Below, piece by piece: positions 43,324-51,701 of a stretch of 64,000 nt of DNA; positions within the stretch are counted from its first letter, which is position 1, and each line of letters starts with the position of its first letter. Below the pieces are notes generated by a model. The model saw only the letters and a list, made by a program, of their open reading frames with translations, searched no databases and was not told the origin of the DNA. Origin of the DNA: UBA1413 sp964650525 (GTDB lineage Bacteria > Bacteroidota > Bacteroidia > Bacteroidales > Prolixibacteraceae); the NCBI GenBank assembly GCA_964650525.1, contig CAZYUA010000017.1, positions 1-64,000 on the forward strand. Reading direction: 5' to 3'. The translations under genes were made by a program, and so were the position numbers.

Positions 43324-44405
43324 AAGGAAATCCTCTCTATATGTTTTGTATATGGATGACGTTTTCATCCTGTTCCACTGATCCGGTAGACATCGTGTTT
43401 ACCGGTCCTTTTGAAAACCGGGGAGTATTTATTTCCTGCGAGGGGAATTTCCTGTCGGGCAATGCCTCCTTGTCGTTTTATGATATCGGAAACCGTACGG
43501 TCCACAATCAGGTTTATTTTGCCATCAACAGGGTGCCCCTGGGCGATGTGGCCCAGTCGCTGGCTTCAGACGGAAAGAACCTCTTCATCGTAGTTAACAA
43601 CTCAGGAAAAGTGGTTGTAACAGACCTTTTAACCCTTGAGCATAAAGGCATTTTGAGGAATCTCATTTCTCCCCGGTATTTGCACCTCGCCGGGAACAAA
43701 AAGGCTTATCTCAGTGACCTTTACGCCCGGGAAATTGCAATCATCGATACAGAGACGCTTGAAATCACCGGCTCTATCGGAGTCTCAGACGGCAAAATGA
43801 ATAGCAATGGTCATTCCACAGAATGTTTTGCCCGTGTGGGATCCTTGTTGTTTGTGTCGTGCTGGTCGTACGATAACCAATTGCTGGTCATTGACCTGAC
43901 CTCCGACACCCTGGTGGATTCGGTAACAGTGCCCCGGCAACCACGGAAAATGGTTGTGGATGCCCACCAGATGATATGGTTGATTACCGACGGGGATTAT
44001 CTGGGAGGGACCACAGGCTTTGACCGTCCGTCGCTGGTACGCATCGATCCGGAAACCAGAACCATCCAACAACTCCTGCCATGGCCCCAGGCCAGGGTCG
44101 TACCCCGTGACCTGGCTATCAATCCGGCGGGCGACTCCATCTACTTCATAGCCGGCGACCTGTATAAAATGGCTGTTTCTGACCCTTTTCTTCCGGGAAA
44201 AGCCTTGGTTTTAGCAGGTAACCGGCTGTTATACAGTATGGGGGTCGATCCCCTTTCCGGCGAAATCTACCTCACAGATGCCGTCGATTTCACCCAGGGT
44301 GCCTTTATTCATCGATATACTTCCGGTGGTTTACCCATCGATTCCTTCCGGGTCGGTATCAACCCGGGTGATTTTCTCTTTAACCGAACGCAGCCCTATG
44401 AATAA
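43320..44405 (+). CDS. BtuG-like beta-propeller lipoprotein
   Basis: A 361-residue exported lipoprotein with a short signal and lipobox (TFSSC, Cys18). It is built of YncE-like beta-propeller repeats, seen as recurring pairs such as SLASDGKNLFIVVNNSGKVV, LAGNKKAYLSDLYAREIAII and MVVDAHQMIWLITDGDYLGG. BtuG of Bacteroides is a surface propeller lipoprotein that captures cobalamin and caps BtuB; the fold, the lipoprotein signal and the position directly after the receptor gene match it. Sequence alone cannot prove B12 binding. It overlaps the receptor gene (4 bp) and the next gene (8 bp). Confidence 0.8.
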   Translation: MKGNPLYMFCIWMTFSSCSTDPVDIVFTGPFENRGVFISCEGNFLSGNASLSFYDIGNRTVHNQVYFAINRVPLGDVAQSLASDGKNLFIVVNNSGKVVVTDLLTLEHKGILRNLISPRYLHLAGNKKAYLSDLYAREIAIIDTETLEITGSIGVSDGKMNSNGHSTECFARVGSLLFVSCWSYDNQLLVIDLTSDTLVDSVTVPRQPRKMVVDAHQMIWLITDGDYLGGTTGFDRPSLVRIDPETRTIQQLLPWPQARVVPRDLAINPAGDSIYFIAGDLYKMAVSDPFLPGKALVLAGNRLLYSMGVDPLSGEIYLTDAVDFTQGAFIHRYTSGGLPIDSFRVGINPGDFLFNRTQPYE

Positions 44406-45387
44406 TAGAATCTTTCTGTTCCTGGCCGCATGGAATCTCCTGGCTTCCGGAGTTATGAAAGCTCAGTTGCCTGCAACGTTTGAAGATCTGGCTCTTCCTC
44501 CTTCCGGTTTCTGGAACGGGTCAGACCAAAGCGGTGCAATCACGAGTGGTAATATGATCTTTTTCAACACTTTTAGCCCTGAATGGAACAGCTGGAGCGG
44601 TTTTGCCGTCTCGAACCACACCGATACGGTAACTCCCGGGTTGGCTAACCAGTACAGTTGCATGGCCGGCTCCGGCGTTCATAACTCAAGGAACTATGCG
44701 GTGGCTTTTGACTTCGGAAACCTTCGCGTCCAAATCCCCGAACCCATGGCGGTTGCCGGAGCCTGGATCACCAACTCTACTTATGCCTGCCTCTCCTTAC
44801 GTCAAGGAGATATGTTTTCAAAAAAATTCGGCGGCCAGTCGGGAGCCGACCCCGACTATTTCCGGATACACATTACGGGGATCGATAGTGCAGGCAAGCA
44901 AACCGGGAATCTTCTGTTTTACCTTGCTGATTTCCGTTCCGTCGATCCCGGAGAAGATTACATCCTGGACAAGTGGACGTGGGCGGATCTTTCCTCCCTC
45001 GGGATCGTTTCGGAGCTCAGGTTCCGCCTGGAATCGTCCGACACCGGAGCCTGGGGAATGAATACCCCTGCTTACTTCTGCCTGGATAACCTGACTTATC
45101 TTGGAATACCGCAGGCTATAAACCCCATCCAGAGAGATGGTGGGTACCCTACAGAAAACCTGAACCAGGGGTTCCGGGTTTACCCGGTACCATTCCATGA
45201 TTGCCTTACCATCACGGCACCCCAGCCTCCCGGAGAAATCATGTTAACAGGCCTGGATGGAAGGATCTTCCACCATTCCCGGGGATTAAGTGCGGTTACC
45301 GGTCTTGGCTGGCTTCCTCCCGGACTCTATCTTTTACGCCTGGGTTACAGGTACACAAATCGTACATTTCTAATCACCAAAAGGTAA
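44398..45387 (+). CDS. DUF4465 protein with T9SS sorting tail
   Basis: A 329-residue secreted protein with a signal peptide (1-23), a DUF4465 domain (about 25-245; FEDLALPPSGFWNGSDQSG, CLDNLTYLGI) and a T9SS type A tail (about 258-329, FRVYPVPFHDCLTI). DUF4465 proteins recur in cobalamin-regulated loci of Bacteroidetes, where a surface B12-binding class is known (BtuH); whether this protein is that class is an inference. The start at 44398 overlaps the BtuG-like gene by 8 bp; a longer frame from 44278 would overlap it by 128 bp without support. It is the last gene of the operon. Confidence 0.75.
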   Translation: MNNRIFLFLAAWNLLASGVMKAQLPATFEDLALPPSGFWNGSDQSGAITSGNMIFFNTFSPEWNSWSGFAVSNHTDTVTPGLANQYSCMAGSGVHNSRNYAVAFDFGNLRVQIPEPMAVAGAWITNSTYACLSLRQGDMFSKKFGGQSGADPDYFRIHITGIDSAGKQTGNLLFYLADFRSVDPGEDYILDKWTWADLSSLGIVSELRFRLESSDTGAWGMNTPAYFCLDNLTYLGIPQAINPIQRDGGYPTENLNQGFRVYPVPFHDCLTITAPQPPGEIMLTGLDGRIFHHSRGLSAVTGLGWLPPGLYLLRLGYRYTNRTFLITKR

Positions 45388-45511
45388 AAATCACAATTGT
45401 GTTCTTTCAAGTCTGCTTTCCCGGGATTACTGTTTTTTTAACATTCTGATAATAATAAGGTTAAGGTATTTTGTTCTGAATAAAGAATACTGTTTATTTG
45501 CATGAAGTAAA

Positions 45512-46075
45512 ATGAATAAAATGGAGATAGGAAAAAAAGCAATGGTTGCCCTGACCTACGATCTCAGGGTTGACGGAGAGGAAGGACAAATCATTGAACA
45601 GGTCACCGCTGAAAAGCCCCTGTTGTTTTTATATGGTGCAGGCCAGATGCTGCCTGCTTTTGAATTACACCTTGCCGGAAGGAAGGCGGGGGAATTGTTC
45701 GAGATAATGCTGGATTACAACAATGCTTACGGTGCAGTAAACGAAGAGGCTGTCGTAGACCTGCCCAAAAATATTTTCATGGTTGACGGGGCTTTTAACA
45801 CTGATCTGGTAAAACCAGGCAACAATGTGCCTATGATGACCGGCAGCGGACAGCGTTTGAACGGCCGGGTGCTCGAAGTCACGGAAAAGGAGGTTAGAAT
45901 GGACTTTAACCATCCCCTGGCCGGAGAGGACCTTTATTTCAGAGGTGAGATCCTCGAAGTGAGGCCTGCCACCGATGAGGAACTAATCAGCTACCTTTCG
46001 GGTGGCTGCGATTGCAGCAGCGGAGAGTGCAGCTCCGGTTCCCATGGGGGAGGTTGCAGTGGTTGCGGGTGCTGA
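45512..46075 (+). CDS. slyD: FKBP-type peptidyl-prolyl isomerase, SlyD-like
   Basis: A 187-residue protein with the SlyD arrangement: FKBP core with VALTYDLRVD at the start, the inserted-in-flap domain, and the LVKPGNNVPMMTG segment. It catalyses cis-trans isomerisation at proline and acts as a chaperone. The last 25 residues are rich in Cys, Ser and Gly (GGCDCSSGECSSGSHGGG then CSGCGC), a likely metal-binding tail analogous to the His/Cys tail of E. coli SlyD that delivers nickel. Lies between the B12 operon and aroC with its own spacer; no perfect promoter box was found. Confidence 0.88.
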   Translation: MNKMEIGKKAMVALTYDLRVDGEEGQIIEQVTAEKPLLFLYGAGQMLPAFELHLAGRKAGELFEIMLDYNNAYGAVNEEAVVDLPKNIFMVDGAFNTDLVKPGNNVPMMTGSGQRLNGRVLEVTEKEVRMDFNHPLAGEDLYFRGEILEVRPATDEELISYLSGGCDCSSGECSSGSHGGGCSGCGC

Positions 46076-46153
46076 TTTATTTTGAAATTTCGTCAATATT
46101 AATTACCTTTATAGCTTTCCTTTCAGGTAAGCAGCCTTCGTATTGTTAAAGGG

Positions 46154-47227
46154 ATGAACACTTTCGGGCGCATTTTCAGACTTACCTCATTTGGCGAATC
46201 GCACGGGAAAGCCATCGGTGGTATTATCGATGGTTGTCCTCCCGGTTTGGAAATTGATATTTCTCTAATCCGGAAGGAACTTGACAGACGTAAACCGGGA
46301 CAGTCCCGGATTACATCCCGGCGCGCGGAACCCGATGAGGTAGAATTTCTGTCTGGCCTTTTCGGAGGAAAGACACTGGGAACACCTGTTGCTTTTGCGG
46401 TCTGGAACAGAGACCAGCACCCGGATGACTACGACGACCTCAAGGATGTTTTTCGTCCCTCTCATGCCGATTTTACCTATCAACAGAAATATGGTATCCG
46501 CGACCACAGGGGCGGAGGAAGAGCATCAGCCAGGGAGACCATTGCAAGGGTCGTCGCCGGAACCATAGCCCGGCAGGTGCTGGCTTCAGCCGGCGTGGAA
46601 ATCAACGCTTATGTGTCTCAGGTCGCTGATATTGTGCTTCAGAAAGAATATCTTGAACTGGATCTCACCCTCACCGACACCAATCTGGTTCGTTGTCCCG
46701 ATCCGGATACTGCCTCCAGGATGATCCGCCGTATCGAAGAGGCAGGCGATAACCTGGATACCGTAGGTGGAGTGATTACCGGACTGGCCCGTGGCGTTCC
46801 GGCAGGGTGGGGAGATCCTGTTTTCAATAAACTCCATGCGGACCTGGGGTCTGCCATGCTTGGAATCAATGCGGTAAAAGGATTTGAAATAGGTTCTGGC
46901 TTCCAGGGAGCCCGGATGACCGGCTCCAGCCATAACGACCAGTTTGTTCACGGAGAACGGGGAATCCGGACTGTCAGCAACCATTCAGGTGGCATCCAGG
47001 GTGGCATCTCTAATGGAGAAGATATCTATTTCCGGGTTGCTTTCAAGCCGGTAGCAACCCTTCTCAAAGAACAGCCTACTGTCGACAGCAGTTCGCGGGA
47101 GACCATTATCCACCCCCGGGGAAGGCATGATCCCTGTGTACTGCCTCGTGCAGTACCCATTGTCGAAGCCATGACTGCCCTGGTTCTAATGGATCACTTT
47201 TTATTACAAAACACTTATAAGATCTGA
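46154..47227 (+). CDS. aroC: Chorismate synthase
   Basis: A 357-residue FMN-dependent enzyme converting 5-enolpyruvylshikimate 3-phosphate to chorismate, the last common step of aromatic amino acid synthesis. The three classic signatures are present: GESHGKAIGGIIDGCPPG at the start, RDHRGGGRASARETIARV near 116-133, and RHDPCVLPRAVP near the end. Length is normal. No other shikimate gene is adjacent. The DUF134 gene starts 2 bp after its stop, so the two are cotranscribed. Confidence 0.97.
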   Translation: MNTFGRIFRLTSFGESHGKAIGGIIDGCPPGLEIDISLIRKELDRRKPGQSRITSRRAEPDEVEFLSGLFGGKTLGTPVAFAVWNRDQHPDDYDDLKDVFRPSHADFTYQQKYGIRDHRGGGRASARETIARVVAGTIARQVLASAGVEINAYVSQVADIVLQKEYLELDLTLTDTNLVRCPDPDTASRMIRRIEEAGDNLDTVGGVITGLARGVPAGWGDPVFNKLHADLGSAMLGINAVKGFEIGSGFQGARMTGSSHNDQFVHGERGIRTVSNHSGGIQGGISNGEDIYFRVAFKPVATLLKEQPTVDSSSRETIIHPRGRHDPCVLPRAVPIVEAMTALVLMDHFLLQNTYKI

Positions 47228-47229
47228 AA

Positions 47230-47658
47230 ATGCCAAGAAAAAAACGCCAGAGAAAAATGTTGATGCCCCCCCTGATCAAAGGTATGTCCGTATCCGGAGT
47301 GCGTGGAAGACGCTCAAATGAGGTTTTCATGTTGCTCGAAGAATACGAGGCAATCCGGTTACTTGATTATGAAATGCTGAACCAGGAGCAGGCTGCCCTA
47401 AAAATGGAAGTTTCCAGGCCCACCCTGACCAGGATCTACGACGAAGCAAGGCAAAAGGTTGCTGCTGCCTTCGTTGAGGGCCGCGACCTGGTCTTCAGGG
47501 GTGGAGTGGTGACTTTCACCGAGGAATGGTTCAAATGCACACGGTGCAAGCATAATTTCCCGGCTGCAGATGAGCATCCCCTGGTTTGTCCTGCTTGCGG
47601 CTCCTCAGAGTACCTGTCTGTAAATGATCTATATAGCGAGGAAGCCCGTCGGAAGTAA
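47230..47658 (+). CDS. DUF134 family DNA-binding protein with zinc ribbon
   Basis: A 142-residue protein. Residues 1-95 are the DUF134 domain, with a helix-turn-helix (YEAIRLLDYEMLNQEQAALKM then EVSRPTLTRIYDEARQKVA). Residues 100-135 add a zinc ribbon (CTRCKHNF and CPACGSSE). DUF134 proteins are probable transcription regulators of uncertain target, often near ferredoxin-type or NifX/NifB-like dinitrogenase-iron-molybdenum cofactor proteins. Here it is coupled to aroC. The zinc ribbon is an extension some family members lack. Confidence 0.82.
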   Translation: MPRKKRQRKMLMPPLIKGMSVSGVRGRRSNEVFMLLEEYEAIRLLDYEMLNQEQAALKMEVSRPTLTRIYDEARQKVAAAFVEGRDLVFRGGVVTFTEEWFKCTRCKHNFPAADEHPLVCPACGSSEYLSVNDLYSEEARRK

Positions 47659-47705
47659 CGAAAGAAACCTTACACTGAAAGCCGCCCCAAAACTCTACCT
47701 GTCCG

Positions 47706-47771
47706 CTTCCGGCCAGGCAGTTATCCTTACACCTGTATGACTGCCTGAGGTTTAGTTGCGGTAGCCGGAAG
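47706..47771 (+). other. Nested double-helix element before the 47.9 kb gene
   Basis: Within the 213 bp spacer after the DUF134 gene, CTTCCGGC (47706-47713) pairs with GCCGGAAG (47764-47771), and directly inside it CAGGCAGT (47714-47721) pairs with ACTGCCTG (47740-47747). The two perfect 8 bp helices would stack. CTGCCT (47741-47746) could alternatively pair with AGGCAG at 47796-47801. No T-run follows. It could be a 3' element of aroC-DUF134 or a leader of the next gene; no known family was recognised. Confidence 0.4.
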
Positions 47772-47871
47772 GTTAATTATCAACATTTTCTGTATAGGCA
47801 GATCCCTGGTTAAAGGCCATAGAATGAAGTTTAAAGTAACACGCTCAAAAATATTCTAATCACTGTACACT

Positions 47872-48405
47872 ATGGAAGAACTTACCGAAGGAACCCGCGT
47901 AGATCATCCCCGTTATGGCCAGGGAATCATCAGCAAAGTGAACCTGGCCGCTTACGAAATCTATTTCGAAAAAGGTGGACGGATAGAGATCACCAAAAGA
48001 AATACGGATCTCTCTGTCGTCGAACTTAAAGTGGATAACCGCCCCAAAAACAGCCTTACCCTGAAAGAAGTGGAAGACGTCCTGACCCGTGTGCTTGACC
48101 GTTCAGCCTCCCTCACGGAAGTCGTCCCTCTGGGAGAGCGGTGGAATGGCGGAACCCTTATTCTCAAACCAGCCAATCCGGCGCTCCAATCCAAAGAAAT
48201 ACCCATTGATACTTTTTTCCATAAAATCGTCATGCTGCGTGACCGCCTCAGAGTGCTTGAACAGAATATCAATGCTCATCCTCTTTTGTCTGATGAGGAG
48301 AAGGTTAACCTGCAGCAATATATCACCAGGATCTATGGATCACTGACTACTTTCAACATCCTTTTTGCTGAGAAGGACCATTATTTTGTTGGAGCAAAAT
48401 CCTGA
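47872..48405 (+). CDS. Uncharacterised conserved Bacteroidota protein
   Basis: A 177-residue cytoplasmic protein. The N-terminal 50 residues (GTRVDHPRYGQGIISKVNLA then YEIYFEKGGRIEI) look like the small Tudor/SH3-like fold that follows a HPxYGxG motif, as seen at the C-terminus of UvrD-type helicases and in CarD-like proteins, and would bind protein or nucleic acid. The rest is helical, ending in FNILFAEKDHYFVGAKS. No family name is assigned. It stands alone between aroC-DUF134 and the esterase gene, with 27 bp to the latter. Confidence 0.65.
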   Translation: MEELTEGTRVDHPRYGQGIISKVNLAAYEIYFEKGGRIEITKRNTDLSVVELKVDNRPKNSLTLKEVEDVLTRVLDRSASLTEVVPLGERWNGGTLILKPANPALQSKEIPIDTFFHKIVMLRDRLRVLEQNINAHPLLSDEEKVNLQQYITRIYGSLTTFNILFAEKDHYFVGAKS

Positions 48406-48432
48406 ACCGTTCTGAAATACATCCTTTCTCCT

Positions 48433-49341
48433 ATGTGTCGACTTTTTCTGATTTGTATTGCTGTTGGGATCTGCTTCCCGGCTATCGGCCAGGATATAAG
48501 GCTTAAAGTATGGCCTGGGCAAGCGCCCACCAACAACGGAATCGTAACTCAGGAAGATAACCTGGAAGGTGGACGTGTGGCCAACGTGTCGGAACCGGAG
48601 TTGTTTGTGTTTCTTCCGTCTAAGGAAACTCAGACCGGTGCTGCCGTGGTGATTTGTCCCGGAGGTGGATACCAGCGCCTGGCCATGGAGCATGAGGGAT
48701 TCGGTATAGCCAGGTGGCTTGCTTCGAACGGAATTGCCGGCATTGTTCTGAAATATAGAATGCCCAATGGACATCATCAAGTCCCGGCTGAAGATGCACG
48801 CCGGGCTTTACGGCTCGTCCGATGGCACGCTGCTGAGTGGGGAATACATCCTTCGCTTGTGGGAATTGCAGGTTCTTCGGCCGGAGGCCATCTGGCGGCC
48901 ACCGTGGCAACCCGTTTTGACGCGGGCGACCCTGCATCTGCTGACCCTATCGAAACCCTGGGATGCAGGCCCGATTTTGTGCTGCTCCTGTATCCTGTAA
49001 TCTCCATGAAGGAGGAACTGACTCACCTGGGGTCCCGAAAGAACCTTCTGGGTGAAGACCTCAACCCGGAGCTCTCAACCCTGTACTCAAACGAGTTACA
49101 CGTTACCCCCCGGACTCCTCCCGTGTTCATCGTTCTGGCAGACAACGACCGGACAGTGATTCCCCGGAATTCCTTGTTGTTTTACGATGCCCTTAAAACC
49201 AACAAGGTAGCCGCCGAGATGCACATTTTTGCCGGAGGGGGACATGGTTTCGGAATCACCAAAAATCATCAGCCGGCAGACCAGTGGCCCGGTATGTTCC
49301 TCGACTGGTTAAAGGCCTCCGGCTTCCTGAAAAAACCGTGA
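48433..49341 (+). CDS. Secreted alpha/beta hydrolase (esterase)
   Basis: A 302-residue protein with a signal peptide (1-20) and the alpha/beta hydrolase fold of the carbohydrate-esterase/BD-FAE type. The oxyanion loop is CPGGGYQRLAMEHEG, the nucleophile elbow is AGSSAGGH, the acid is in LADNDRTVI and the histidine in GGGHGFGI. Such enzymes remove acetyl or feruloyl groups from plant glycans; this one could equally act on another ester. It is periplasmic or secreted, and there is no polysaccharide utilisation locus around it. Confidence 0.82.
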   Translation: MCRLFLICIAVGICFPAIGQDIRLKVWPGQAPTNNGIVTQEDNLEGGRVANVSEPELFVFLPSKETQTGAAVVICPGGGYQRLAMEHEGFGIARWLASNGIAGIVLKYRMPNGHHQVPAEDARRALRLVRWHAAEWGIHPSLVGIAGSSAGGHLAATVATRFDAGDPASADPIETLGCRPDFVLLLYPVISMKEELTHLGSRKNLLGEDLNPELSTLYSNELHVTPRTPPVFIVLADNDRTVIPRNSLLFYDALKTNKVAAEMHIFAGGGHGFGITKNHQPADQWPGMFLDWLKASGFLKKP

Positions 49342-49405
49342 CCGCCTGCAACCTGTCGCAACCGCCAACACTTGCCAAGTACCTTTTTCTTTTCCTTCCA
49401 GTAGC

Positions 49406-49936
49406 ATGATTCACCCTGTTGATGTTTTTACCTATTGTCCCCGCTGCGGAGCTTCCGGTTTCCGCGCCGTCTCCTGCCGGTCGCTGAAGTGCAGCAAATG
49501 CGGTTTTCTCTTCTATATCAACACGGCCGCAGCCGTGGCTGCCCTTATTTTTAACGAAGAGGGGAAACTGCTTGTCACCCGAAGGGGAGTGGAACCCGAT
49601 GCCGGCATGCTTGATCTTCCCGGTGGATTCGTGGATCCCGGGGAAAATGCCGAGGATGCTTTACGCCGCGAACTGAACGAAGAACTCGGCATTAAGGTGA
49701 GGAAACTTCGCTATCTTGCCTCCTGCCCCAACGAATACCTGTTTTCCGGCATCACAATTTTCACAACCGACCTTGCTTTCCGTGTGTTCCCGGTCTCTGT
49801 CGAAGACCTCCACCCAGCCGATGACATTGCCGGCTATGAATGGGTATACCCTGAGGAGGTTTGTCCGGAAGAGATACCGGCAACCTCCATCCGGTTTTTT
49901 ATTAAAAAGACAGCCATCGATGAATCCCGTACCTGA
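49406..49936 (+). CDS. NUDIX hydrolase with zinc ribbon
   Basis: A 176-residue protein. The N-terminal 35 residues form a zinc ribbon (YCPRCGASG then LKCSKCGF), and the NUDIX domain has the full box GGFVDPGENAEDALRREL followed by NEELGI. This resembles NADH pyrophosphatase-like or other zinc-ribbon NUDIX enzymes that hydrolyse nucleoside diphosphate-linked substrates. The exact substrate is unknown. The 3' end overlaps the aminopeptidase P gene by 17 bp. Confidence 0.85.
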   Translation: MIHPVDVFTYCPRCGASGFRAVSCRSLKCSKCGFLFYINTAAAVAALIFNEEGKLLVTRRGVEPDAGMLDLPGGFVDPGENAEDALRRELNEELGIKVRKLRYLASCPNEYLFSGITIFTTDLAFRVFPVSVEDLHPADDIAGYEWVYPEEVCPEEIPATSIRFFIKKTAIDESRT

Positions 49937-51701
49937 AAGGTTGGCAGCTTTCCGGAATGCCATGGCACAAGGTGGTCTGGATGCCCTTTACATCTCAGGA
50001 ACCGATCCCCACAGGAGCGAATATCTATGCAGTCACTGGCAGACACGCCGGTTTGCCACAGGCTTCACTGGATCGTATGGTGAGGTGGTCATTACCCGTG
50101 ACAGTTGCTGGCTCTGGACCGACAGCCGCTATTTTCTTCAAGCGGAAGAAGAATTGCTCGGAACAGGTATTCAAATCCTCAAACTGAGGATTCCCGGTGC
50201 GATACCGGTTTCCGCATGGCTTCCCGAACATCTGCCCCCCGGAAGCAAGATTGGTGCAGACTATTTTTCTCTACCCGCCGAAACCCTTCGGAAATTCCGG
50301 GAAATGGCTGTTCTTTATGGATTTAATATGGTCAATGCTCCCGGTATCGTGGACGAGGTTTGGCTTAACCGGCCTCCATTGCCGCAACACCCGGCTTATG
50401 AACAGGGGATTGACCTGGCTGGCGAAAGCAGACTCTCTAAATTGAACCGGATCAGGGAGAAAATGATGAAACGGGGTGCAGGATTTGTTGTTATCACCGC
50501 CCTGGATGATCTGGCCTGGACCCTTAACCTGAGGGGAAGCGACGTTCCTTATAGCCCCTTGTTCATGGGGTTTGCAATTGTAGAGACTTCCCGGACTCGT
50601 CTATATGTCTGCCGGGATGCTATCCCTCCGCTCCTGAAGGCAACACTGCGCCGCGATGGGGTATTCCTTGAAGAATATGATACCTTCTATTCCTGCTTAT
50701 CCGCCATCGCTGGGGAAAGGATTTGCCTGGACCCTGCATCGGTCAATGCAGCGATTTGGACAACCCTCCGGGAGAAAAACACCCTTCTGGAAGATGTTTC
50801 CATCCCGGCTGAAATGAAATCCGTGAAAAATCGGGTCGAATTGGAAGGATTCCGGAAGTCCGCTCTAAAGGATGGTGCCGTGATGGTTCAATTTTTGGAA
50901 TGGCTGGCACTTTGCGCCGGCGATCCATTGATAACCGAATACAGTGTCGCTGCAAAACTGAATGAGCTCAGAGCGCAGCAATCCGGCTATGTGGCGGAGA
51001 GTTTTGCTCCTCTCGTGAGTGTTCGGGAACATGGAGCCATGGTTCACCTTTCGGTGGATGCGCATAATGCTCTTCCTATCGGCGACAGCGGAGTACTCCT
51101 TATCGACACGGGAGGACACTATGCCACGGGGACCACCGATGTTACCAGAACCGTTGCCCTTGGCAGGGTAACGAAAAGCCAAAGACATGATTTTACCCTG
51201 GTCCTGAAAGGTTTAATTGCGCTTTCGTCGGTGAAATTTCCCGCCGGGACAAAGGGTAACCAACTGGATATTCTGGCCAGACAGGCTCTTTGGCAAAACG
51301 GACTGAACTACGGACATGGTACCAGCCACGGAGTGGGCCATTTCCTCAACGTTCACGAAGGCCCTGTCTCCATAAGGCAGGAATACAACCCATGTGAAAT
51401 AATGCCGGGAATGGTCCTGACCAATGAACCCGGCATATACAGGAAGGGAGAATATGGTATACGTCTGGAAAATATGATGGTTTGTGTTTTCAAAGAAACA
51501 ACAGAATTCGGTACCTTTCTGGGTTTTGATACCCTCACCCTCTGTCCCGTAGATCTCTCCCTGGTAGAAAAACAGCTTCTGACTACAGCTGAAAAAGAAT
51601 GGCTGAACCTTTACCACCAGAAGGTCAGACGGGAATTGCTTCCCCTTCTTGGCAGTTCTGCAGCGGATTTTCTGAAATCTATAACCCCTGACATCCTATG
51701 A
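49920..51701 (+). CDS. Xaa-Pro aminopeptidase (aminopeptidase P, M24B)
   Basis: A 593-residue three-domain M24B peptidase that releases the N-terminal residue before proline. Two creatinase-type N-terminal domains (residues 1-290) precede the pita-bread catalytic domain. Dinuclear metal ligands are in LLIDTGGHYATGTTDVTRTV (two Asp), HGTSHGVGHFLNVHEGP (His) and NEPGIYRKGEYGIRLEN (two Glu). Length fits the long eukaryote-like form common in Bacteroidota. The start at 49920 overlaps the NUDIX gene by 17 bp; a longer frame inside that gene is not supported. nth overlaps its stop by 4 bp. Confidence 0.92.
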   Translation: MNPVPERLAAFRNAMAQGGLDALYISGTDPHRSEYLCSHWQTRRFATGFTGSYGEVVITRDSCWLWTDSRYFLQAEEELLGTGIQILKLRIPGAIPVSAWLPEHLPPGSKIGADYFSLPAETLRKFREMAVLYGFNMVNAPGIVDEVWLNRPPLPQHPAYEQGIDLAGESRLSKLNRIREKMMKRGAGFVVITALDDLAWTLNLRGSDVPYSPLFMGFAIVETSRTRLYVCRDAIPPLLKATLRRDGVFLEEYDTFYSCLSAIAGERICLDPASVNAAIWTTLREKNTLLEDVSIPAEMKSVKNRVELEGFRKSALKDGAVMVQFLEWLALCAGDPLITEYSVAAKLNELRAQQSGYVAESFAPLVSVREHGAMVHLSVDAHNALPIGDSGVLLIDTGGHYATGTTDVTRTVALGRVTKSQRHDFTLVLKGLIALSSVKFPAGTKGNQLDILARQALWQNGLNYGHGTSHGVGHFLNVHEGPVSIRQEYNPCEIMPGMVLTNEPGIYRKGEYGIRLENMMVCVFKETTEFGTFLGFDTLTLCPVDLSLVEKQLLTTAEKEWLNLYHQKVRRELLPLLGSSAADFLKSITPDIL

